Assembly (NCBI GenBank): GCA_902802215.1
Contig: CADCLH010000048.1
Coordinates: 1 to 13,196 of the forward strand
Direction: 5' to 3'
Length of the DNA: 13,196 nt
DNA from: Oscillospiraceae bacterium
Lineage (GTDB): Bacteria; Bacillota; Clostridia; Oscillospirales; Oscillospiraceae
In this document: positions 7,260 to 13,196 of the stretch, piece after piece
Layout: the number at the start of each line of letters is the position of its first letter
Position numbering within the stretch: the first letter of the stretch is position 1
Notes under the pieces: model-generated
Told to the model about the DNA's origin: nothing
What the model saw: only the letters and a program-made list of their open reading frames with translations
Databases searched by the model: none
Program-made: the position numbers and the translations under genes

Positions 7260-7352
7260 TTTGATCTCTCCTGTCTTTTCGGGTTTGCAGACTGTTTATC
7301 TGATGATCCGTTCTTCGTGTCATGGATGGACCTCGCTTCCGCGCTTCGGCGC

Positions 7353-8174
7353 TTATTGACGGAGAACCCCCCGGACTTCCTCCGCGAATTTATCCGGATA
7401 ATCACTGACAAGCATATGATTGGCATTCGGGAATCTGACCGCTCTGTACTGCGTCCGGACATGCTCTCCGTACCAGTCCGCAAGCTCCGGCGAAAACAGA
7501 GAACCGGGATCCGCGTAGAAATAGGTGACCGGAACGCTTATCTGTTCGACCACATCCCGGTTGTCCTGCGTCTTCATGGATTTCGCCAGGCTTTTCAGTA
7601 CCGATTCGTCACAATTGTCCAGCTTCTCCCGCAAGGGTTTTTTCAGGAGAAAGCCGGGTATTTTTTTGAGCCTTGGAACCGCGCCTACCGCAAATTCCTT
7701 GTAGAGCTTGTAAAAATCCTTCCCTGCATCCCGATCCATGTCGGCTTTGGTGTAGGCTCCCTGATACAGTCCCAGCTTCCACTCCTCGTCGTTGAGCTGC
7801 TTCGGCGTCATGTCGCACAGGATGATCTGCTTGAGGGCGCCGCACCCGTAGAGCCGGACATAGTTGAATACCACGCCGGCGCCCATGGACCAGCCGAGCA
7901 GCGTAATATTGGAGAGAGAAAGCCCCGTGATCAGCTCGTTCAGATCGCCCGCGAGCGTTTCCATGGTGGGCTCTCCCCTGTTCGCCGCTTTGCTCCCGCC
8001 GTGGCCCCGGTGATCATAGATGATGCATCTGGCGTATTCCCGCAGCGTTTCCACGGGCTTTTCGTATACCTCGTGAGAGCTTGTCCAGCCGTGCATCATG
8101 ATCAACGTGTCCGCGCCGTGCCCCACGTCTTCATAATAGAGCTTTTCTCCGTCTTTCAGCGTGTAGTAACTCAT
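7353..8174 (-). CDS. Alpha/beta hydrolase
   Basis: The 273-residue protein has the usual single-domain alpha/beta hydrolase plan without a signal peptide. The oxyanion motif HGW is at 28-30, DHRGHGGS follows at 54-61, the nucleophile elbow GWSMG puts Ser at 96, an acid candidate is D222 in YFYADPGS, and the catalytic His is H253 in NANHML. A helical cap lies between about 125 and 205. The substrate could be an ester, lactone or similar small molecule and cannot be read from sequence. AAAGGAG lies before ATG 8174. The gene is 126 bases after cls and 93 bases before preA on the same strand, so cotranscription is plausible. Confidence 0.85.
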   Translation of the reverse strand: MSYYTLKDGEKLYYEDVGHGADTLIMMHGWTSSHEVYEKPVETLREYARCIIYDHRGHGGSKAANRGEPTMETLAGDLNELITGLSLSNITLLGWSMGAGVVFNYVRLYGCGALKQIILCDMTPKQLNDEEWKLGLYQGAYTKADMDRDAGKDFYKLYKEFAVGAVPRLKKIPGFLLKKPLREKLDNCDESVLKSLAKSMKTQDNRDVVEQISVPVTYFYADPGSLFSPELADWYGEHVRTQYRAVRFPNANHMLVSDYPDKFAEEVRGVLRQ

Positions 8175-8300
8175 TCTTTAACGCTCCTTTTTTGTCGTAG
8201 ACCGCAATCCTGAAGTGTCCCCTGTTTCCCATCCTGTTTTCAAGTCCTGCCCGCGTTGGCGCCCTTTCGTGTTTTTTCTCGAAGCTTCCTTCGCTCTTTG

Positions 8301-9872
8301 TTACATAAGCGGAGAGATAAACTTCAGCAGCTGACCCGTGAGCTTGACGCTCAGCTTCTCGTTTTTGATCGTCTCCGGCGTCACTTCCCGGCATTTTTTC
8401 AGGGTGGTCTGAAAATCCTTTTCAATCTCCGGGATGCAGTCCGTCCTGTACAGATACGCGGCGCACTCGAAATTGTGATACAGACTGCGGTAATCGAAGT
8501 TGATCGTGCCGACCACGGCCTTGGCGTCGTCGCTGACGCAGAGCTTGGCGTGGACAAAGCCGGGCGTATACTCGAAGAGCCTTACGCCGGCGTCTGTCAG
8601 CGGCTTGTAGTAGGTCACCGCCAGGGCGTGCCCGACCTTGCCGTCCGAAATGCCCGGCAGGATCATTCTGACGTCCACGCCCCGCTGCGCGGCGAATTTC
8701 AATGCGTTCATCAGCTCCCCGCCCGGGACGAGATAGGGCGACATGATGTGCACGTAATCCGTGGCCCGGTTCAGGATATCCATGTAGACCGCTTCGCCGA
8801 CCTTGTACGCATCCAGCGGGCAGTCGCAGTATGGCATGACATAGCCTTTGGCGTCCGGTACCGGTTCGCCGCCCTCCCCGAGCCAGGTCTCATAGTCCGG
8901 ATCCTTGTCCCTGACGTACCACATCTGCAAAAACATCAGGGTAAAGCTGCGCGCGGCCGGGCCCTTCAGCATGAGCGCCGTGTCCTTCCAGTGGCCGAAA
9001 AGCTCGATGCGGTTGATATACTCATCCGCCAGATTGACGCCGCCGGTGAAGGCGACCCTGCCGTCGATCACAAGGATCTTTCGATGGTCGCGGTTGTTGT
9101 AATGCGAGGAGACGACGGGCTTGATGCGTGAGAAGGTCTTTGCCTTGATGCCCTCCCGATTCAGAAGCTTCCAGTACCCGGACGGCAGCTTGCCCAGCTC
9201 GCACATGCCGTCGTACATGACCCGGACTTCGACGCCCTCCTTCGCCTTGCGTGTCAGCACATCCAGGATGCGGCCCCACATGTAGCCCTCCTCGATGATG
9301 TAATACTCCATAAAGATGAACTTTTCGGCTTTCTCAAGCTCCTCCAGCATCGCCTCGAACTTGGCCTCGCCCGAGGGGAAAAACGTCGCCGCGGTATGGT
9401 TGTACAGGGGGAAGCGGCCGCTCCGGTTGAGGTAACGGCAGAGATCGTCCGTGCCGGAGCCGTCGCGCGCCACCTTGTCAAGCACGCCTTTCGGGAACTC
9501 CAGGTGCTGTCTGCTCTTCTGGATCTGCTGCTCGACCAGCTTCCCCTCCATCCGGTGGCCGATATTCGACTTCGTAAACAGCAGAAAGGCCGCGCCCGGC
9601 AGCGGGAAGATCGAGATGATGAACATCCATGTCAGCTTGGACAAGGAATCCATATCGCAGTTGAACAGATAGATGACCATAATGAATGAAAATACCCGCA
9701 GGAGATTGACCAGGATCGGCAGCTTGTCGGTAAAGTATCCGTATGCGCTCACAAGGATCGCGATCTGCAGCACCAGCAGCAGGGCGATCACGCAAAAGCG
9801 GCTGAACAGCAGGCGCAGAGGACCTTTTTTCAGCGGCTTTGCCAGTCGGACTACCCGTTCTTCGTTTTCCAT
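8301..9872 (-). CDS. cls: Cardiolipin synthase (phospholipase D superfamily)
   Basis: The 523-residue membrane protein has three N-terminal hydrophobic segments (about 24-44, 50-71 and 83-100) and two phospholipase D motifs: H263-K265-D270 in DHRKILVID and H441-K443-D448 in VHAKLCVSD. Length, PLDc_N-type front and both motifs fit bacterial Cls, which condenses two phosphatidylglycerol molecules into cardiolipin and glycerol. The start ATG 9872 overlaps the end of the HD-domain gene by 22 bases and has AAAGGAG before it, which suggests translational coupling. Both catalytic motifs are complete and the protein looks functional. Confidence 0.93.
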   Translation of the reverse strand: MENEERVVRLAKPLKKGPLRLLFSRFCVIALLLVLQIAILVSAYGYFTDKLPILVNLLRVFSFIMVIYLFNCDMDSLSKLTWMFIISIFPLPGAAFLLFTKSNIGHRMEGKLVEQQIQKSRQHLEFPKGVLDKVARDGSGTDDLCRYLNRSGRFPLYNHTAATFFPSGEAKFEAMLEELEKAEKFIFMEYYIIEEGYMWGRILDVLTRKAKEGVEVRVMYDGMCELGKLPSGYWKLLNREGIKAKTFSRIKPVVSSHYNNRDHRKILVIDGRVAFTGGVNLADEYINRIELFGHWKDTALMLKGPAARSFTLMFLQMWYVRDKDPDYETWLGEGGEPVPDAKGYVMPYCDCPLDAYKVGEAVYMDILNRATDYVHIMSPYLVPGGELMNALKFAAQRGVDVRMILPGISDGKVGHALAVTYYKPLTDAGVRLFEYTPGFVHAKLCVSDDAKAVVGTINFDYRSLYHNFECAAYLYRTDCIPEIEKDFQTTLKKCREVTPETIKNEKLSVKLTGQLLKFISPLM

Positions 9873-10432
9873 TCCGTGCTCTCCTTTCTCCGATTCACGA
9901 TCTCATGCACGACGCCCAGAATGCCGGGGCGTTTTTCTTCATAGCCCTCTATAAAATCCTCGACGGCGGCAAGCTTGTCCGCGGCGGAGACGATCGCCGC
10001 CTCCAGAGAGCCGGGCGGCTTGGAATGTCCGACAGGCCACATGTGGTGGGAAATGATATCGCGCGTCTTTTCAGGCAGCGCTCCGATCAGCTTTTCCGCC
10101 GCCTCCAGGGAATCCGCGGGATGCCGTCTGGCGCACTCTCTCGCGGAGCCGTATTTCTCGTTGCGCCCGAGGATGCCGAGATCGTGGCAGAGCGAGCCCT
10201 TGACCACCGCCGGGATGTCCGTCTGAATGTGCAGCCTGCGCAGCGCGTGGCACATGCTCAGGCTCTTCTCGGCAACGCGCATGGTATGCTCCCCGACCGT
10301 GGACAGGGTGTGATGCTTTTGCGCGAAAGCCCGCTGCATCTCCTCGGAATCCAGGATCTCTCTCCCAAAGCGTTCCAGCTCCTCCCGAACGCGCTCCCGG
10401 CGCTCGGGCTTCTGTTTTTTCCTGTACCGCAT
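9851..10432 (-). CDS. HD-domain phosphohydrolase-like protein
   Basis: The 193-residue protein carries an HD superfamily domain: H49 in the first helix (EHTMRVAE), H83-D84 in LCHDLGIL, H129-H130 in IISHHMWP and D152 in SAADKLA. All metal ligands of a standard HD domain appear present, so it should be an active metal-dependent phosphohydrolase, perhaps on a nucleotide; the substrate is unknown. ATG 10432 has AGGAG about 13 bases upstream, which is long. A GTG 14 codons earlier (10474) is possible but lacks a ribosome site and codes for no domain residues. It is the first full gene after a strong promoter and overlaps cls. Confidence 0.8.
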   Translation of the reverse strand: MRYRKKQKPERRERVREELERFGREILDSEEMQRAFAQKHHTLSTVGEHTMRVAEKSLSMCHALRRLHIQTDIPAVVKGSLCHDLGILGRNEKYGSARECARRHPADSLEAAEKLIGALPEKTRDIISHHMWPVGHSKPPGSLEAAIVSAADKLAAVEDFIEGYEEKRPGILGVVHEIVNRRKESTEWKTKNG

Positions 10433-10494
10433 GACGCACCACCGTCTCCTGTTACAGAAGATATCGCCCGGCACGAGGCCCGATCACCGCGCCG

Positions 10495-10530
10495 TTATAC
10501 CGCTTTTTTCAAAGACCTGTTCTGTTTCAT
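10495..10530 (-). CDS. 11-codon mini-ORF in the HD/cls leader
   Basis: ATG 10530 opens the frame MKQNRSLKKAV and stops with TAA. AAGGAGA (10541-10547) lies ten bases upstream, a better ribosome site than that of the HD gene. The predicted transcript begins about 50 bases earlier, so this would be the first translated reading frame. A regulatory leader peptide is one option; chance is another. Confidence 0.3.
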   Translation of the reverse strand: MKQNRSLKKAV

Positions 10531-10586
10531 CGTATGATCTTCTCCTTGCGGGATCGTGCTGTGGGAAAGCTGGGGATAACAGCATT

Positions 10587-10615
10587 ATTATATATATCCG
10601 TTCCGGCTTCTGCAA
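10587..10615 (-). promoter_or_regulatory. Near-consensus sigma-A promoter for the HD-cls run
   Basis: Read leftward, TTGCAG (10615-10610) and a perfect TATAAT (10592-10587) are separated by exactly 17 bases. It sits just after the terminator of the preceding operon and gives a leader of about 150 bases before ATG 10432. Confidence 0.7.
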
Positions 10616-10645
10616 GTGACTGTTGTGTTTTTCGTGCAATGACTC

Positions 10646-10680
10646 GAAAAAACCGCTCCGGCAAGGCTGTCGGAGCGGTA
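10646..10680 (-). terminator. Strong terminator after the two-component operon
   Basis: Read leftward, ACCGCTCCG (10679-10671) pairs perfectly with CGGAGCGGT (10660-10652) across a ten-base loop and is followed by TTTTTT. It separates the kinase/regulator run from the HD-cls promoter. Confidence 0.85.
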
Positions 10681-10700
10681 TTGTTCTGCGCCGGGAGAAA

Positions 10701-10814
10701 TCAGGCTGCGGCTTCCGCCGCGCCCATCCTGACGGGCCTGGCTTCGTACTTCCTGATCGCATCCATCGTATCGGACGTTCTCCCGAAACGCCGCGGCATC
10801 GCCCTTGACGGTCG
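10701..10814 (-). other. Possible frameshifted 3' tail of a lost gene
   Basis: Between the small anchored protein and the terminator two short protein-like stretches occur in different frames: VKGDAAAFRENVRYD, then MDAIRKYEARPVRMG continuing to TGA 10701-10703. Joined with a one-base shift near 10766 they read as one plausible C-terminus ending about 20 bases before the terminator. I do not recognise the family. The 383 bases from 10433 to 10815 otherwise hold only the terminator, promoter and mini-ORF. Confidence 0.25.
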
Positions 10815-11237
10815 TTACCCGGAATAAAACTCCGTCGTCGTCTCGTTCGACTGGATCAGCACGGAGCTCTGGTTATACACCCGGATCAGTTCATCACACA
10901 GAGCATGGACGTCCTCCAGGGATGTGTCGCTCAGGTAGATCACAAGCGTGTACTCCTGATACTCTGTTCCGTCGTCGCCGACCCAGCCGCCGTTGGCATC
11001 CGTGACGGTATAGCCGCCGAAGCGCCGGATCAGGATGTTCTTCAGCTGTTCCTTCGCCTGCTCCGGCGGAAGCACGGGCTCATTGGTATCCTTATCGTTC
11101 GTGCCGAGGTACAGCACATACTGGATGTCCTTCGTTTCCGCTTTCGGCGTCTGCGAAAGCTTCACCAGGCAAAAGACGGAGAGGCATATCGCGATAACGG
11201 ACAGAACAGCAACGAAGATGTTCCATTTCTTGTTCAT
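10815..11237 (-). CDS. Membrane-anchored DUF3574-like small protein
   Basis: The 140-residue protein has one N-terminal hydrophobic helix (about residues 7-26, after MNKK) and an external domain. The domain has the pattern YVLYLGTND, a helix (PPEQAKEQLKNILIRRF), YTVTDANGGWVGDDG and a final strand YTLVIYL, which resembles DUF3574; this assignment is by eye. A similar fold could serve as a sensor or accessory part of the adjacent kinase, but nothing proves it. ATG 11237 is chosen because GGAGG lies just upstream (CTGGAGGAACTGAAA). A longer reading frame continuous with the response regulator exists only because of the shift in that gene and should not be taken as a fusion protein. Confidence 0.65.
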   Translation of the reverse strand: MNKKWNIFVAVLSVIAICLSVFCLVKLSQTPKAETKDIQYVLYLGTNDKDTNEPVLPPEQAKEQLKNILIRRFGGYTVTDANGGWVGDDGTEYQEYTLVIYLSDTSLEDVHALCDELIRVYNQSSVLIQSNETTTEFYSG

Positions 11238-11305
11238 TTTCAGTTCCTCCAGTTTTTCGGTACAATATCTCAAATCCCTCTCGGGGGCCGGGAACGCGCT
11301 TGCTC

Positions 11306-12053
11306 TCATCTTCCGAAAAGCAGGCTTCCCTTCGTCGTCTCCGCCCAGGAGTACTGTTCCATGTACTCGCCGCGGAAGCTGTCGCGCGCGGCGCTCTCTC
11401 CCGAAAGCATCCGGTAGTAATCGCAGTCCAGCCGATCCGTCCGTACCGCAAGCTGCCCGCCCCTGCTGATCAAAACGTCCTCCATGCCGATGGCGGTGCT
11501 TCGCGGCACCGATATCGTCCGGGTCCTCCCAGAGCGCGGCCATGACGGCCTCCGAGGAGCACAGCGCGCCGCGCCGGTCGACAAGATACGCAAAGAGTTC
11601 CTTGGTCTGCTTCCGCTGGAAAAACAGAGGCCGGTTCTGCCAGAAGACCTCAAACATGCCGAAGCACTGCACCCGAAGCCGCTTTGCGGCGGGCGGCTCG
11701 GGGAAGAGCGCGTCCAGCTCCTCCCGGACGCGCTCGGCCTCCACCGGCTTCGGGATGTATCCGCGCACATGGAGGCGGTAGGCGTCCATGGCGTAGTCAT
11801 AGCCGGTTACGAAAACCAGCTTCGTTTCCGGTGAAAGCTCCTTCATCCGCGCCGCGAGCTCCAGGCCGCTGACGCCCGGCATCTGGATATCCGAGAAAAC
11901 GACGTCCGGGATCGCGTCGCCCTTTTCCATGCGCGCGAGGGCCTCGGTCCCCAGGAAAAAGTCCAGGATCTCGGCCTCCGGCGCCGCCTCCGCAATGGCC
12001 TCGTGCAGCAGATACAGCATGTTCGGCTCGTCGTCTATGGCATAGATCAGCAT
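11306..12053 (-). pseudogene. Response regulator with BTAD/SARP-type output domain, frameshifted
   Basis: Residues 1-115 are a complete receiver domain: acidic pocket D7-D8-E9, phosphoacceptor D55 in VVFSDIQMP, T83 in FVTGYD and K102 in IPKPV. Residues about 125-186 start a winged-helix output domain (RVQCFGMFEVF, FFQRKQTKELFAYLVDRRG, AALWEDPDD). After AAKH near 11495 the frame changes. The next frame reads IGMEDVLISRGGQLAVRTDR, then the end typical of these regulators (DCDYYRML, RGEYMEQYSWAE), and stops at 11306. About 14 residues of the recognition region also seem missing, so a deletion not divisible by three is the simplest cause. ATG 12053 follows the kinase stop by two bases, with AAAGGAG nine bases ahead. 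DNA binding is probably lost. Confidence 0.72.
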
Positions 12054-12055
12054 GC

Positions 12056-13196
12056 TCAAATGCTCCTTTCCTTCGGCAGAAGGATCGTCACAATGCTTCC
12101 CCGCCCCGGCGCGGAGTCAATGCTCAAGGTACCGCCGCATATCCTGTCCAGCCTCTCCCTCACGTTGCGGATGCCGATGTGGGGCTCCCCGTCGTCCGGG
12201 ACCGCCTGCGGATCGAAGCCCGCCCCGTCGTCGGTCACCGTCAGCCTGTAGAAGCCCGGGGTCTCCGCCGAGGCGATGGAGACCGTGCCGCGGCCGTCGG
12301 CGTTCTTGCGGATGCCGTGCTTGACGGCGTTTTCCACGATGGGCTCCAGCGTCAAAGGCGGGATGAAAAAGTCGTGAGCCCCGATCTCGTACTCCACCCG
12401 CAGCGCCTCTCCGAAGCGGATCTGCTCCAGCTCCAGATAGAGCTGCGTGTGCTGAAGCTCCTTTTCAAAGGGGATCAGGGCTTCCTCCGTCAGGGAATTC
12501 ATGTTGCCGCGCAGGTATTTGGAAAACTTTCTCGTCGCAAGCTTCGCCGCCTTCGGATCGCGCTCGCACAGAGCCTCGATGGAGCCGAGCGTGTTATAGA
12601 GGAAGTGGGGCTTGATCTGACTGAGCATGAGCTGAACGCGCTGCTCCGCCAGGGCCTCGTCCGACGCCTGCTGGGAGAACTCGGTATAGTGGATGAACAT
12701 CAGCGCCGCGCCGAAGGTCATGCCGACGTAAGCAGTGCGGTAGCCGGGCGGGAGCTCCTGCATGGCGATGGCGGTCAGGACCAGAAACATGATGGTGTAC
12801 AGGGAGAGACGGTTCTGCCGCTTGAAGGTCTGCCCGTACTGGGCGGACTGCACGATCATCAGGGCGATGATCGCCATATAGATCCCCACATAGAGGGGAT
12901 AGAACGGCCCGTGGGAGTAGTGATTCTGGGCGTCGATGACGACCATCCATCCCCCGGGCACGGAGATGAGCTGGATCGCCGTATTGATGACGAGGATCCA
13001 GTCCATAGCCTTCTGACAGCGGTTGTTGAGCCGCATCTGCCGCACCAGCGCGCCGCCCGCCATCGGCGTGAGGATATAGTCCGCGCACTTGACGGAGCGG
13101 ATCAGCCAGCGCGGCAGCTCCGCCCGCCCGTCGAGCCGGACGCCGCAGAACTCCGCCAGCGCGGCGCCTGCCACCAGCGCATACGTCACATACAGG
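12056..13196 (-). CDS. LytS/YehU-type sensor histidine kinase (5' end outside window)
   Basis: The frame is open to the window edge, and the coding start is probably beyond it (GTG 13189 is only the first usable codon seen). Counting from GTG 13189, residues about 1-170 contain several membrane helices. The His_kinase (PF06580-type) motif QIKPHFLYNT puts the phospho-accepting His at 195. The ATPase domain has the N box EPIVENAVKHG (282-292), the G1 motif DDGAGFD (320-326), HIGIRNVRERL (337-347) and GRGS (362-365). It should autophosphorylate and pass phosphate to the adjacent regulator. Its TGA at 12056-12058 is two bases before the regulator start, so the pair is translationally linked. Signal unknown. 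Confidence 0.9.
   Translation of the reverse strand, partial: LYVTYALVAGAALAEFCGVRLDGRAELPRWLIRSVKCADYILTPMAGGALVRQMRLNNRCQKAMDWILVINTAIQLISVPGGWMVVIDAQNHYSHGPFYPLYVGIYMAIIALMIVQSAQYGQTFKRQNRLSLYTIMFLVLTAIAMQELPPGYRTAYVGMTFGAALMFIHYTEFSQQASDEALAEQRVQLMLSQIKPHFLYNTLGSIEALCERDPKAAKLATRKFSKYLRGNMNSLTEEALIPFEKELQHTQLYLELEQIRFGEALRVEYEIGAHDFFIPPLTLEPIVENAVKHGIRKNADGRGTVSIASAETPGFYRLTVTDDGAGFDPQAVPDDGEPHIGIRNVRERLDRICGGTLSIDSAPGRGSIVTILLPKERSI

Noticed and set aside
4830..8213. An 1127-codon open frame on the plus strand
   Set aside because: It lies antisense to the chimera, preA and the hydrolase, is rich in Arg, Ala and His with no domain pattern, and has no ribosome site. GC-rich codons on the minus strand explain it.
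10815..12059. A single 414-codon protein joining a response regulator to a membrane-anchored domain
   Set aside because: The middle part is out-of-frame regulator sequence. The real end of the regulator is in the next frame and the anchored protein has its own ribosome site and start.
1..13196. CRISPR array, tRNA or rRNA genes, phage genes
   Set aside because: No regularly spaced repeats, cloverleaf-like sequences or conserved ribosomal RNA stretches were seen, and no integrase, capsid or portal protein is encoded.

Overview
The window looks like chromosomal DNA from a GC-rich (by eye near 58-60%) anaerobic Clostridia-type Firmicute, perhaps a gut member of the Lachnospiraceae or Oscillospiraceae. 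The support is GGAGG-type ribosome sites, a LytS-type kinase paired with a BTAD-type response regulator, a double-glycine export leader, a flavodoxin-family protein with a CxGCxxCW motif, a PreA-type dihydropyrimidine dehydrogenase and an InlB-repeat surface protein. The species cannot be named from this sequence.

Plus strand, 1-4724. First comes a secreted repeat-rich surface protein (18-1940) broken by an amber codon inside an 18-base repeat. Next is a small PepSY protein with a double-glycine leader (2042-2308) broken by an ochre codon at codon 6, then a membrane-anchored PepSY mini-protein (2385-2639). A 63-base imperfect palindrome follows, resembling the ends of IS150-group insertion sequences. 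After it lie a two-domain flavodoxin-type oxidoreductase (2827-3972) and a six-helix Pr6Pr-type membrane protein (4062-4724). Two stem-loops close this run and the converging minus-strand run.

Minus strand, 13196 down to 4962. A LytS-like sensor kinase (cut by the window edge) and its response regulator (frameshifted in the DNA-binding domain) lead into a small anchored DUF3574-like protein, a fragmentary 3' gene tail and a strong terminator (10646-10680). A second run starts from a near-consensus promoter (10587-10615). It reads an 11-codon mini-ORF, an HD-domain hydrolase overlapping a cardiolipin synthase, an alpha/beta hydrolase, PreA, and an in-frame chimera joining a GH5 cellulase N-terminus to a SpoIIE-type phosphatase C-terminus.

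The most striking overall feature is damage. Within 13 kb there are two nonsense codons, one frameshift with a probable internal deletion, one two-gene chimera and one possible orphaned gene tail. This fits a strain losing accessory surface and signalling genes, or a metagenome assembly with errors; read mapping would decide. The most novel biology is the PepSY pair, one member carrying a bacteriocin-type export leader, beside a surface protein.
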